A stretch of 64,000 nt of DNA from Salinimonas chungwhensis DSM 16280 (lineage in GTDB: Bacteria; Pseudomonadota; Gammaproteobacteria; Enterobacterales; Alteromonadaceae). The position numbers were made by a program, and so were the translations under genes. Positions 1 to 8,824 of this stretch are shown in pieces; the stretch's first letter is position 1, and each line of letters begins with the position of its first letter. The notes under the pieces were generated by a model. That model was given only the letters and a program-made list of their open reading frames with translations, was not told where the DNA came from and searched no databases. The stretch is from contig NZ_KB899381.1 of the NCBI RefSeq assembly GCF_000378185.1, positions 1-64,000 on the forward strand. Reading direction: 5' to 3'.

Positions 1-50
1 ACTTTGTCGAGCCCCTTAACGATTCTTTTATAAAACCTACAGATATAAAA

Positions 51-76
51 AAACCCACCAGATGGTGGGTTTTCTT
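51..76 (-). terminator. Intrinsic terminator of the tRNA operon
   Basis: An inverted repeat, AAACCCACCA then TGGTGGGTTT, is separated by two bases. Read on the minus strand it is followed by a T-rich run. It lies directly downstream of the first tRNA-Arg gene and should end the tRNA transcript. Confidence 0.85.
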
Positions 77-79
77 GAA

Positions 80-156
80 TGGCGCGTGTGGAAGGATTCG
101 AACCTCCGACCGCCTGGTTCGTAGCCAGGTACTCTATCCAGCTGAGCTACACACGC
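80..156 (-). tRNA. tRNA-Arg (anticodon ACG), copy 1
   Basis: A 77-nt cloverleaf is readable on the minus strand: acceptor stem GCGTGTG/CACACGC, D-arm with AGCTCAGCTGGA, anticodon loop CTACGAA giving ACG, T-arm GGTTCGAATCC, and an encoded CCA. ACG is normally edited to ICG by TadA and reads CGU/CGC/CGA. It is the promoter-distal gene of a three-tRNA operon and is essentially identical to the copy at 201-277. Confidence 0.97.
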
Positions 157-200
157 GAAAAACAGATATTATGCACAAGCATAATGTGACAAATAGTAAG

Positions 201-277
201 TGGCGCGTGTGGAAGGATTCGAACCTCCGACCGCCTGGTTCGTAGCCAGGTACTCTATCCAGCTGAGCTACACACGC
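201..277 (-). tRNA. tRNA-Arg (anticodon ACG), copy 2
   Basis: A 77-nt minus-strand tRNA with the same body as the copy at 80-156, encoded CCA included. The near-perfect identity and the short spacer point to a local tandem duplication. It is cotranscribed with tRNA-Ser upstream and the other tRNA-Arg downstream. Confidence 0.97.
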
Positions 278-311
278 GCAAAACTTGTGTTGGTTGCCAC
301 CACCAACTAAA

Positions 312-404
<93 letters not shown>

Positions 405-419
405 GGAATGTGGTGCTGC

Positions 420-447
420 ATTTTACGGATTCACCTGATGGTGTCAA
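420..447 (-). promoter_or_regulatory. Sigma-70 promoter of the tRNA-Ser/Arg/Arg operon
   Basis: On the minus strand a perfect -35 TTGACA (442-447) and a -10 TAAAAT (420-425) are separated by 16 bp. The predicted start is about 8 nt before the tRNA-Ser 5' end. The rest of the 405-766 gap holds only this promoter and the csrA terminator; no gene is convincing there. Confidence 0.8.
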
Positions 448-723
448 ACGTTTTTTAAATAAAAATGCTCACCTGGCGGGATTTTCAACATTTTGTATAA
501 AACAGGCTCAAACCCTTAATTTTTATACAATAAGCTCATATGAGCTTCGTTTGCGCCGGACTCCATACGGGCCCTGGTGCGCTTCCCGACCAACAGCGAC
601 AAGATAGCAAAAATCTGCCCGGAAGAAAATCAATAACTCACTTTAAATAATCTGAACGCACAGACTTTAAGCAGTCGGGCTTGTAATGGTATAAAAACCC
701 AGCGATATCCGATTACAAATATA

Positions 724-753
724 AAAAAGGCTGGTTTTCACCAGCCTTTTTTA
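724..753 (-). terminator. Intrinsic terminator of csrA
   Basis: The inverted repeat AAAAGGCTGG/CCAGCCTTTT with a short loop is followed on the minus strand by a T tract. It lies 14 nt beyond the csrA stop codon. Confidence 0.85.
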
Positions 754-766
754 TCGTCAAAGAAAT

Positions 767-964
767 TTATTCTTTATCAGAATTATCCGCGTCTCCGCCT
801 TTCTCAGCCTGAATCCGCATATAGATTTCTTCACGATGAACCGATACTTCTTTAGGGGCATTTACCCCGATACGCACTTGATTTCCCTTAACGCCCAAGA
901 CAGTGACAGTGACTTCATCACCCACCATCAAAGTTTCACCTACACGACGAGTCAAAATAAGCAT
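767..964 (-). CDS. csrA: Carbon storage regulator CsrA
   Basis: This is the 65-aa global post-transcriptional regulator that binds GGA motifs in mRNA leaders and controls motility, biofilm and carbon metabolism. The canonical N-terminus [10 protein letters not shown] is present, as is the RNA-contacting VHREEIY segment (Arg44 region), so the dimeric beta-strand core is intact. Length matches the family (about 61-65 aa). The C-terminal tail is acidic and variable, as is usual. It lies downstream of alaS in the order recX-alaS-csrA common in gammaproteobacteria and has its own terminator. CsrA often controls flagellar genes, and a large flagellar locus is in this window, but a link is only inferred. 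Confidence 0.97.
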   Translation of the reverse strand: MLILTRRVGETLMVGDEVTVTVLGVKGNQVRIGVNAPKEVSVHREEIYMRIQAEKGGDADNSDKE

Positions 965-1098
965 TCGCTTGCTCCTGTTCCTTACTTATGAACATATCCC
1001 TTCATTTTGCTTCAACGCCGGCACGACCCGGCGATAGCAGCAGCGACTCCCTGTTCTTGTGTCACATCAAAAACCCGCTGTTTAACCGATAAACTAGA

Positions 1099-3696
1099 TT
1101 ATAGCTTATCTGATAGCCAAGAGGTAACAGAGTCTAACGCTGCCCCCAGATTTTCCGGCTGATCACCACCCGCCTGAGCCATATCAGGCCGGCCACCACC
1201 TTTACCGCCAACCTGTCCGGCGACAAAATTAACCAGCTCTCCGGCCTTGACCTTAGAGGTAAGTTGTTTGGTCACGCCCGCTATCAAACTGACTTTATTG
1301 TCACCTGCTACACCAAGTACTACGATACCTTCGCCAATTCGGTTTTTAAGATCGTCAACCATTCCGCGTAATGCTTTGGGTTCTATCCCATCCAGCCGGG
1401 TAACCAGCACTTTTACACCGTTGATGGTTTGCGCCTGCTCCAGCATGTCCGCACCCTGCTGACTGGCTAACTTCTGTTTTGTTGCACTGAGCGTCTTTTC
1501 CAATTCTTTGGTTTGAGCCTGCAGTGCACTAAGTCTGTTCACCACATTACTGGTATCAGTCTTGAGCAAGACAGCAGCTTCATTAAGCAGGGTTTGCTGT
1601 CGCTGGACAACGTCAATTGCCGCCTCACCTGTTACCGCCTCAATTCGGCGCACCCCGGAAGCAATACCGCTTTCGGCAACGATTTTAAATAAACCAATAT
1701 CACCGGTTCGCGCTACGTGGGTGCCGCCGCAAAGCTCAATAGAAAACGGCCCCATTGTCACAACCCGTACTTTTTCATCGTACTTTTCGCCAAACAGTGC
1801 CATCGCCCCTGACGATTTTGCTTCCTCCAGATCCATCAGCTCGGTGGACAAGGCGTGATTAGCGCAAATTTCCTGATTAACCCGTCGTTCCAGGGTAGCC
1901 AGTTGTTCTGCAGTAACAGGTTCAAAGTGAGAAAAGTCGAAACGCATACGCTGCGCCTGAACCAGGGAACCTTTTTGTGAAACATGCTCACCTAAAACTT
2001 CGCGCAAGGCTGCGTGAAGAAGATGGGTGGCGCTGTGGTTCTTCTTGATCGCCTCGCGGTTGTTGCTGTCTATCTTAGCGGTCGCCGTATCTCCCTTTTC
2101 AATTCGCCCAACAGCTTTACCGTAATGCGCAAAGGCATTCCCCAGCGTTTGAGTGTCAGTAACCACAAATTCACCACCGGCGACTTCCAATATTCCTCTA
2201 TCCCCACTTTGACCGCCGGCTTCTGCATAAAACGGTGTACTGTCCAGCACCACCACACCCTCTTCTCCGTCATTGAGCGTGTCAGTAAGCGTATTGTCTT
2301 TAATCAGTTCCAGAACATTTCCCTGGCCCTCGGCATCTGTATAGCCGGTGAACTTGGTGACATGCTCAACCCGCAGTTGCTCATTATAGTCCATGCCAAA
2401 ATTGCTGGCTTTCTGAGCCCGCTGGCGCTGGGCCTGCATGGCTTTTTCAAAGCCTTCTTCATCAATTTTGTAATTATGTTCGCGCGCCACATCGCCGGTT
2501 AAATCAGCCGGAAAGCCATAGGTGTCATAAAGTTTAAAGACAACCTCGCCCGGGACGGTGTCGCCTTCCAGATTTTCAAGTACATCGTTGAGCATCGCGA
2601 TGCCGCGAGATAGCGTTTTACTGAATTGCTCTTCCTCTACACGCAATACTTTTTCGATTACCGGTTGCTGATCAGCAAGCTCTGGATAGGCTTCGCCCAT
2701 TTCTTTGGTCAGCGCCTGAACCAATTTATAGAAGAAAATATCATTGGCGCCCATCTTATAGCCATGCCGCACCGCCCGACGAATAATACGCCGAAGCACA
2801 TAACCACGGCCTTCGTTGCCTGGCATCACCCCATCACAGATTAAAAAGCTGCATGAACGGATATGGTCAGCAATTACCCGTAATGACTTGTTTTCAAGGT
2901 CATCACTGCCGACCACGTCAGCAGCGGCCTGAATAAGATTTGCAAAAAGATCGATTTCATAGTTACTGTGCACGTCCTGCATAATAGCGGCAATACGCTC
3001 CAGCCCCATGCCGGTATCTATCGAAGGTTTTGGCAGTGGTTCCATGGTCCCGTCAGACTGCTTGTTGTACTGCATGAAAACCAGATTCCAGATTTCGATA
3101 AAACGATCGCCATCTTCTTCCGGTGTTCCCGGCGGTCCGCCCCAGATATGCTCGCCGTGATCGTAGAAAATCTCGGAGCAAGGTCCACACGGGCCGGTAT
3201 CTCCCATTGACCAGAAATTATCTGCAGTATCAATGCGCAAGATCTTGTCTTTAGGCACACCGATGTGTTTTTCCCAGATATCAAATGCTTCATCATCGGT
3301 ATGAAAAATAGTCACCAGGAGTTTATCTTTGGCCAGCCCCAGTTCCTCGGTCAAAAACTTCCAGGCAAACGTTATTGCCTCTTTTTTAAAGTAGTCGCCA
3401 AAACTGAAATTACCCATCATTTCGAAAAATGTATGGTGACGCGCGGTGTAGCCGACATTCTCTAAATCATTATGTTTACCGCCGGCGCGTACGCACCGCT
3501 GGGAAGAAACCGCACGGGTGTAACTGCGTTTCTCAGTACCAAGAAATACATCTTTAAACTGATTCATGCCGGCATTAGTGAAAAGCAGGGTTGGATCGTC
3601 TGCCGGAACTAAAGAACTACTTGCCACGGGCTGATGACCATGACTTTTATAATAGTCGAAAAACTTTTGGCGAATGTCAGCAGTTGATAATGTCAT
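1099..3696 (-). CDS. alaS: Alanine--tRNA ligase
   Basis: This 865-aa class II aminoacyl-tRNA synthetase charges tRNA-Ala in the cytoplasm. The N-terminal catalytic core starts with [21 protein letters not shown] and includes the class II motifs ([31 protein letters not shown]). The editing domain is recognised from its zinc ligands in NHSATHLLH and [11 protein letters not shown]. The glycine-rich C-terminal C-Ala domain ends with [16 protein letters not shown]. Length is normal (E. coli 876). It lies between recX and csrA on the same strand, with gaps of about 127 and 134 bp, so it may have its own promoter. No anomaly was seen. Confidence 0.98.
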   Translation of the reverse strand: MTLSTADIRQKFFDYYKSHGHQPVASSSLVPADDPTLLFTNAGMNQFKDVFLGTEKRSYTRAVSSQRCVRAGGKHNDLENVGYTARHHTFFEMMGNFSFGDYFKKEAITFAWKFLTEELGLAKDKLLVTIFHTDDEAFDIWEKHIGVPKDKILRIDTADNFWSMGDTGPCGPCSEIFYDHGEHIWGGPPGTPEEDGDRFIEIWNLVFMQYNKQSDGTMEPLPKPSIDTGMGLERIAAIMQDVHSNYEIDLFANLIQAAADVVGSDDLENKSLRVIADHIRSCSFLICDGVMPGNEGRGYVLRRIIRRAVRHGYKMGANDIFFYKLVQALTKEMGEAYPELADQQPVIEKVLRVEEEQFSKTLSRGIAMLNDVLENLEGDTVPGEVVFKLYDTYGFPADLTGDVAREHNYKIDEEGFEKAMQAQRQRAQKASNFGMDYNEQLRVEHVTKFTGYTDAEGQGNVLELIKDNTLTDTLNDGEEGVVVLDSTPFYAEAGGQSGDRGILEVAGGEFVVTDTQTLGNAFAHYGKAVGRIEKGDTATAKIDSNNREAIKKNHSATHLLHAALREVLGEHVSQKGSLVQAQRMRFDFSHFEPVTAEQLATLERRVNQEICANHALSTELMDLEEAKSSGAMALFGEKYDEKVRVVTMGPFSIELCGGTHVARTGDIGLFKIVAESGIASGVRRIEAVTGEAAIDVVQRQQTLLNEAAVLLKTDTSNVVNRLSALQAQTKELEKTLSATKQKLASQQGADMLEQAQTINGVKVLVTRLDGIEPKALRGMVDDLKNRIGEGIVVLGVAGDNKVSLIAGVTKQLTSKVKAGELVNFVAGQVGGKGGGRPDMAQAGGDQPENLGAALDSVTSWLSDKL

Positions 3697-3823
3697 TGAG
3701 ATCCAAACTTCCTATTTAATTTCTGTTACTGTGGCAGGTGAACTATGCTTAAGGCACCGCGCTGACTGGCGTCAGACGTGTGGAACAATACCACGAAACA
3801 ACGGCGCTTGTTAAGCTGCCTGA

Positions 3824-4279
3824 TTAGTCCTTGTGGCCTTGCATGGCGTAATCTATATGCGCCTGCAGAAAACCACGATATTGTAAAAACTGCATTTGCT
3901 TTTGACGGCGCTTAAAATCACTTGGTTCAGCCAGGCCAAACTTTTTTTCACGCACCGACAAAGCCAGTTCGAACCAGTCGGGCTCAACCTCAGCCACAGC
4001 GGCATCGACAAGACTTTCGCTGATATCATGACGCGTCAGGTCGGCCGACAAGCGGCGCGGCCCACGGCCCTTACTGAGCGCACTTCGCACCATGGCTTCG
4101 GCAAAACGCTGGTCAGACTGAATATCAGCTTCACGAAACTCTTCGATTATCGGGGCAACCTGAGACTCCGCATAGCCTTTTTGGGTAAGCTTTGCGGTAA
4201 TCTCCATATAGCTGTGCTCTCGTCGCGCCAACATGCGGGTAATCGCGTCAACAATGATTTTTCTGTTAAACTCTGACAT
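3824..4279 (-). CDS. recX: Regulatory protein RecX
   Basis: RecX modulates RecA by binding the filament groove and limiting filament extension. The 151-aa protein has the family's all-helical three-repeat layout: ITRMLARREHSYMEIT at the N-terminus, the RFAEAMVRSALSKGRGPRRL block in the middle and FLQYRGFLQAHIDYAM at the end. Length is normal. In many relatives recX directly follows recA and precedes alaS. Here alaS is in place downstream, but the gene upstream is a divergent FemAB-like gene and recA is absent from the window. recX must therefore use a promoter in the 75-bp divergent gap. Confidence 0.93.
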   Translation of the reverse strand: MSEFNRKIIVDAITRMLARREHSYMEITAKLTQKGYAESQVAPIIEEFREADIQSDQRFAEAMVRSALSKGRGPRRLSADLTRHDISESLVDAAVAEVEPDWFELALSVREKKFGLAEPSDFKRRQKQMQFLQYRGFLQAHIDYAMQGHKD

Positions 4280-4354
4280 GTTTCAAACTATTTGGTGCCC
4301 TTGACATCAATGCCCCGATAACAAAACCAACTGAAGTGGTGCTTCGCTCTCTTT

Positions 4355-5569
4355 ATGGGATATCAAACCGTATTTTTCAATAGCATATCGCAAATTCCTG
4401 CAGTCCAGTGGCAACAGCTGGCTGCAAAGGCCGGCCCGTTTTTGCAGCATGCATTTCTGCAACTGCTCGAAACTACTGGCTGCGTGGGTAATAATAGCGG
4501 ATGGCAGCCGTGCCATCTGGCGTTATTTGATGATGAACAACTTATTGCAGCAGCGCCTGGCTATCTGAAATCCGACAGCTACGGCGAATATGTTTTTGAT
4601 CAAAGCTGGGCTAATGCGTATCACCAACACAACCTGGCTTATTACCCTAAGTGGATTAGTGCTGTGCCTTTTACCCCGGTAACCGGCCCGCGTTTTCTGA
4701 CGCATCCTGATCGCGAGCCAGCGCCCCTGTGGCAGCAGATGTCAGATGAATTACAGACGAGATTAAAAAATACAGTCTCTTCACTGCATGTGCTGTTTCC
4801 CCCAATCAGTATGGCTACAGCGCTAAAGCAACAGCAGGAATTTGCACAGCGCTATAGCGTTCAGTTTCAATGGCATAACTACGGGTACCATAGCTTTGAT
4901 GATTTTCTTGGAGCGTTGACATCCCGAAAACGCAAGACCATAAAAAAGGCGCGAAAAAGTCTCGATGCGCGGGACATCACCATTGAAAGAAAAGTTGGTC
5001 AGGCAATTCAACCCGCCGATATGGCATTTTTTATCCGGTGTTATCAGCAAACTTATCTAAAACGAAGCGGGCATACGGGTTACTTAAATGAAGCTTTCTT
5101 TTATGGTCTGGCCGAACAGATGGGTGAGCAGATGCTTCTGATCATAGCCAGTACGCCAACGGGGGCGTGTGCCAGTGCGTTGCTTTTTTTCGATGACGAG
5201 GCATTGTACGGACGCTACTGGGGGGCACTGGAGAACATCAGCGAACTGCATTTTGAGTGTTGCTATTACCAGGGAATCGCCTTTGCGATCGACAATAAAT
5301 TGTCTTACTTCAATCCTGGCACCCAGGGCGAACACAAATTAATCCGGGGGTTCGAACCCATTTACTGTACCTCCGCTCATTTTCTCTACGAGCCTGTGTT
5401 TCACGATGCTGTAAAGGATTTTCTACAGCGGGAAACGCCGGCTATACAAAGCTATTTCCAACAAGCTGTAGATGTATTACCTTACAACAATGATAAAAAA
5501 CAAAAACTTAGCGTTTTTAATACACCCGGTGTCGATGCTGACACAATAACAACTAGAACAGAGAACTGA
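4355..5569 (+). CDS. FemAB-like GNAT-fold acyltransferase (DUF482/PF04339 type)
   Basis: This 404-aa protein resembles the PF04339 family, often labelled peptidogalycan biosynthesis or GNAT N-acetyltransferase, whose substrate is not established. Recognisable family features are GPFLQHAFLQLLE near the N-terminus, AAPGYLKSDSYGEYVFDQSWANAY around residues 65-90, the PVTGPRF segment, the basic TSRKRKTIKKARK stretch near 190-203, and FNPGTQGEHKLIRGFEP near the C-terminus. The ATG at 4355 has no strong Shine-Dalgarno. It is followed after 2 nt by the M13 peptidase gene, so the two are almost certainly cotranscribed. A role in cell-envelope or peptide acylation is inferred only. Confidence 0.85.
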   Translation: MGYQTVFFNSISQIPAVQWQQLAAKAGPFLQHAFLQLLETTGCVGNNSGWQPCHLALFDDEQLIAAAPGYLKSDSYGEYVFDQSWANAYHQHNLAYYPKWISAVPFTPVTGPRFLTHPDREPAPLWQQMSDELQTRLKNTVSSLHVLFPPISMATALKQQQEFAQRYSVQFQWHNYGYHSFDDFLGALTSRKRKTIKKARKSLDARDITIERKVGQAIQPADMAFFIRCYQQTYLKRSGHTGYLNEAFFYGLAEQMGEQMLLIIASTPTGACASALLFFDDEALYGRYWGALENISELHFECCYYQGIAFAIDNKLSYFNPGTQGEHKLIRGFEPIYCTSAHFLYEPVFHDAVKDFLQRETPAIQSYFQQAVDVLPYNNDKKQKLSVFNTPGVDADTITTRTEN

Positions 5570-5571
5570 CA

Positions 5572-7665
5572 ATGAAATACAATCTTATCGCCGCGATGGT
5601 TGCGGCATCGCTTGGTCTTGCAGGCTGTGGACAGGCAGATCAGACCAACGAACAGCAGTCTGAACAACAAAAAGAAGCGTCTGCCAAGACAGCGCAAAAT
5701 AATGGTGAGCCGGAACTGGGTAGCTTCGGCGTTGATCTATCAGCCCGCGATGAGTCAGTCCGCCCGGGCGATGATTTTTTCCGCTATGCTGGCGGTACCT
5801 GGTATGACAATTTTGAGCTTCCTGCAGACAAAGTAAGGTACGGTGCCTTTAGTAAACTTTACGACCGGAGCCAGGATCAGGTTAAAGCCATTATCGACGA
5901 CATTATGTCTCGCGACGATCTGAATAAAGAAGAACAGATGGTCCATGACTTCTATAAAGCCTATATGGATACCGATGCAATTAACAAAAAGGGAATCGCG
6001 CCAATCTCTGATGTTATGAGCAAAATCGATGAGCTTGAAAATCATCAGCAGCTGACCGAATTGTTTGGTAGTGCATGGCTGTATGGTAACGCCTCCCCAT
6101 TATATGCCGGACTTTGGTATAACCGTCTGGATCCTAATGAGTATCAGGTCACTGTTGGCGTGGGTGGTCTTGGCCTGCCTGATCGTGATTATTATTTAGG
6201 TGATCAGGAACGCTTTACAGAGATTCGAAAGGCGTACCTGGCTCATGTTGAAGAGATGCTGACGCTGGCAAATGAAGAAAATGCCGCTGAAAAAGCAAAA
6301 CATATTCTTGACCTGGAAACCCAAATTGCTGAAATTCAGTGGCCTCGTGAAAAACGTCGTGACCGCGAACTGACGTTAAACCAGATCGAACGTTCTAAGC
6401 TTTCTGATGAGTACGCCGGTTTCGACTGGGATGCGTTTTTCAAATCAAGCGGCCTGAAAGCGCCTGAGCTGAACATGACCACGCCAGAGCCGATTAAAAA
6501 TGTCATTAAAATAGTTAATGATACTGATTTGGATGTGTGGAAAAGCTATCTGACCTATCACACTATTTCCAACAACGCTGATTTGTTGTCTGAAGATGTG
6601 TTTATGTCAAATTTTAATTTTTACGGCAAGACACTAAATGGTCAGCAGGAACCGCGTCCACGCTGGAAACGTGCGCTATCACAAATGTCAGGGACCGAGT
6701 CTTTAGGTTTTGCTATCGGTAAAATCTACGTCGATGAATATTTCCCTGAAAGCTCAAAAGAGCAAATGAAAGAGTTGGTAGAGAATCTGCGTGCGGCACT
6801 GAAAAAGCGCATCGAGAATCTCGACTGGATGGGTGAGGATACAAAAGAAGCAGCAAAAGAAAAACTGGCCGCTTTCCGCCCAAAAATTGGCTATCCAGAT
6901 GAGTGGGTTGACTTAGAAGGTGTCACAATCACTGAAGACCAGCTGGTCCAGAATGTGCGCAATCTGCGTGAGTTTTTCCAACAGCGTGATGTTGAAAAAG
7001 AACTGGAGCCGACTGATCGTGAACGTTGGGGGATGACACCACAAACCGTCAATGCGTATTACAATTCGTCGTTCAACGAAATTGTATTTCCTGCCGCAAT
7101 TTTGCAACCGCCATTTTTTGATCCCAATGCTGATCCTGCTGTAAATTACGGCGCTATTGGTGCCGTTATTGGTCACGAAATGGGGCATGGCTTTGATGAC
7201 CAGGGATCGAAATCGGATGCTAAAGGCATTCAGCGCAACTGGTGGACAGAAAAAGATTTAGAAGCATTTAATGCCAAAGTTGATAAGTTGGACGAGCAGT
7301 ACAGCCAGTACGAACCCATCGAAGGCAACAATGTGAATGGCCGCTTAACCCTGGGTGAAAATATTGGTGATGTTGGCGGTCTTTCTATGGCCTACGAGGC
7401 TTACAAAATAAGCCTTGATGGTGAAGAGCCACCAGTTATTGATGGCCTGACCGGCGATCAGCGATTCTTCCTGGCGTGGGCTCAGGTATGGCGTGAAAAG
7501 CGCACCGAGCAAAGCCTGATGAATCAGCTTCGTTCTGACCCTCATGCCCCTGCACGTTATCGCACCATGGCACCGCGTAACCTGGACGCCTGGTATAAAG
7601 CATTTGATGTAAAACCTGACGATGAACTGTACCTGCCAAAAGAAGAGCGTGTACAAATCTGGTAA
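5572..7665 (+). CDS. M13 family zinc metallopeptidase lipoprotein (PepO/neprilysin-like)
   Basis: A 697-aa exported peptidase. The N-terminus is a lipoprotein signal with lipobox LAGC (Cys19), followed by a Gln/Glu-rich linker. The M13 N-terminal domain then runs through LPDRDYYLG and similar motifs to the catalytic domain. Zinc motif HEMGH is at 535-539, and the third ligand is in ENIGD (Glu596, Asp600). Family substrate motifs NAYYNSSFNEIVFPAAILQ and the C-terminal VW end are present. Length is typical (650-700 aa). M13 enzymes cleave small peptides. Lipobox position suggests outer-membrane or periplasmic anchoring. It follows the FemAB-like gene by 2 nt and ends at a strong terminator. Confidence 0.95.
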   Translation: MKYNLIAAMVAASLGLAGCGQADQTNEQQSEQQKEASAKTAQNNGEPELGSFGVDLSARDESVRPGDDFFRYAGGTWYDNFELPADKVRYGAFSKLYDRSQDQVKAIIDDIMSRDDLNKEEQMVHDFYKAYMDTDAINKKGIAPISDVMSKIDELENHQQLTELFGSAWLYGNASPLYAGLWYNRLDPNEYQVTVGVGGLGLPDRDYYLGDQERFTEIRKAYLAHVEEMLTLANEENAAEKAKHILDLETQIAEIQWPREKRRDRELTLNQIERSKLSDEYAGFDWDAFFKSSGLKAPELNMTTPEPIKNVIKIVNDTDLDVWKSYLTYHTISNNADLLSEDVFMSNFNFYGKTLNGQQEPRPRWKRALSQMSGTESLGFAIGKIYVDEYFPESSKEQMKELVENLRAALKKRIENLDWMGEDTKEAAKEKLAAFRPKIGYPDEWVDLEGVTITEDQLVQNVRNLREFFQQRDVEKELEPTDRERWGMTPQTVNAYYNSSFNEIVFPAAILQPPFFDPNADPAVNYGAIGAVIGHEMGHGFDDQGSKSDAKGIQRNWWTEKDLEAFNAKVDKLDEQYSQYEPIEGNNVNGRLTLGENIGDVGGLSMAYEAYKISLDGEEPPVIDGLTGDQRFFLAWAQVWREKRTEQSLMNQLRSDPHAPARYRTMAPRNLDAWYKAFDVKPDDELYLPKEERVQIW

Positions 7666-7691
7666 CGTTACAGATAAATGTTTATTAGTGC

Positions 7692-7719
7692 AAAAGGCTG
7701 CCAAAGGGCAGCCTTTTTT
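7692..7719 (+). terminator. Intrinsic terminator of the FemAB-like/M13 operon
   Basis: The stem AAAAGGCTGCC/GGCAGCCTTTT has a 4-nt loop and runs into six T residues on the plus strand, 27 nt after the M13 peptidase stop. Confidence 0.9.
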
Positions 7720-7858
7720 GATCATATCATCGCCCGCTTTTCCAGTTGGGGTCTTTTTACCCGCCACTTTTGCAGCTTTTCAGCGTAGCGTGAGCAACGG
7801 GCACATATATAATGACAGAAACTTGATATGACGCGGCTATATGTCATTTCAGGGGCCG

Positions 7859-8086
7859 TTATTTTTCATCCAGGCTGGTATATTGAAAAACATCATCAAT
7901 TGGCTTATTAAATATTCGCGCAATCTTAAATGCGACTTCAAGGGAAGGTGAATACTTCCCCTTTTCTATTGCCATTACTGTCTGGCGCGTCACACCTATT
8001 TTCGAAGCCAACTCCTGCTGAGTCATTTCGTTCGAGAAAAAACGTAACGTCCTGATATTGTTCTTTAGTGTCAAAGTTTCGGCCAT
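7859..8086 (-). CDS. XRE-family HTH transcriptional regulator (small, YozG-like)
   Basis: A 75-aa single-domain Cro/CI-type helix-turn-helix protein. The HTH is visible as MTQQELASKIGVTRQTVMAIEKGKYSPSL (shown here by its ends: MTQQELA at about 21-27 and KGKYSPS at about 43-49), followed by AFKIARIFNKPIDDVF. No ligand-binding domain is present. Its ATG overlaps the TAA stop of the upstream membrane-protein gene by one base (TAATG), so translation is coupled. Small XRE proteins paired with a short multi-TM protein are common in bacteria, with the regulator usually acting on its own operon. The regulated target is unknown. Confidence 0.88.
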   Translation of the reverse strand: MAETLTLKNNIRTLRFFSNEMTQQELASKIGVTRQTVMAIEKGKYSPSLEVAFKIARIFNKPIDDVFQYTSLDEK

Positions 8087-8553
8087 TAACTTTCCTGCCG
8101 GTAATAATAAAGCTCAGTGGCAAAGCGAGCTACCTCGGATAGCCAGAAAATAACTACCAGTTTCAGTTCGAAAGGTGCCAGGGCAAGGTTTGTGTATTCA
8201 TTTTGTACTTCAAAACCAAAGCTGCTGTTTATCATCTGTTGAGATATACAGGCAATGACCCCGATTGATAATACCCAGTAGCCGACATTGTTCGCCAGCA
8301 GCCGGTAGTTACGCTCTCTTTCATCTTCTGGTAATCCTGAGCCTTCCTGCTCCTTCATTGCCAATGCGATATGCAATACCACTTCAAGTACAATAAACGC
8401 TATGACAACACGGAAAATTAAGCCACTTATATCCTGTCCGGATACCGCCTCCCCCGCTGCCAGAAATGCAAGAATGTTATCGCCATAAACCGACGCGATA
8501 ACCAAAGATATTAATAAAGAAACCCACAAACTTTTTTCTCTGAAAGAAATCAT
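8086..8553 (-). CDS. Small four-TM membrane protein of unknown function
   Basis: A 155-aa hydrophobic protein with four predicted membrane segments at about residues 9-31, 44-64, 90-108 and 128-146. A charged cytoplasmic loop (MKEQEGSGLPEDERERNYR, about 66-84) separates the two halves. I do not recognise a named family with certainty; it resembles the DUF2178/DUF2975-like proteins often encoded before an XRE regulator. It is coupled by a TAATG overlap to the XRE gene downstream. The pair probably forms an independent transcription unit, and the membrane protein may modulate the regulator or be its target. Function unassigned. Confidence 0.75.
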   Translation of the reverse strand: MISFREKSLWVSLLISLVIASVYGDNILAFLAAGEAVSGQDISGLIFRVVIAFIVLEVVLHIALAMKEQEGSGLPEDERERNYRLLANNVGYWVLSIGVIACISQQMINSSFGFEVQNEYTNLALAPFELKLVVIFWLSEVARFATELYYYRQES

Positions 8554-8786
8554 AATTTTGCTCTATTGTCAGATTTTTCAAACTCAGAGTAAATAATTAA
8601 TGACAAAATGTTAAGTATTTTATACATCAAAATGTAACCGGATATTAGCAGGTGGAATTCTTCTCAGCTAAGATCTGCTACTACCTTGTGCTGATAGCCC
8701 CGGTTTGTCGGGCTGTAGTGCATGTGGTAAGACGTATTATTGAAAATTGCGCTCAGCAAAGCGTCACAGTCATTTAGTTCGGATAC

Positions 8787-8812
8787 AAAAAAGCCACCCG
8801 AAGGTGGCTTTT
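8787..8812 (-). terminator. Intrinsic terminator of the carbonic anhydrase/SulP operon 1
   Basis: The stem AAAAGCCACC/GGTGGCTTTT with loop CGAA is followed on the minus strand by a T-rich run, 12 nt after the SulP stop codon. Confidence 0.88.
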
Positions 8813-8824
8813 AGCATATTTACG

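Noticed and set aside
80-277. Tandem tRNA-Arg repeat as a possible integration site or mobile-element boundary
   Set aside because: Both tRNA copies are complete with CCA, share promoter and terminator, and no integrase or phage gene is present.
410-607. 65-codon plus-strand frame beside the tRNA-Ser gene
   Set aside because: It overlaps the tRNA operon promoter on the other strand, lacks a Shine-Dalgarno and has no recognisable protein features.
2014-2502. 162-codon plus-strand frame inside alaS
   Set aside because: A shadow frame: it is antisense to a conserved part of alaS with no supporting features.
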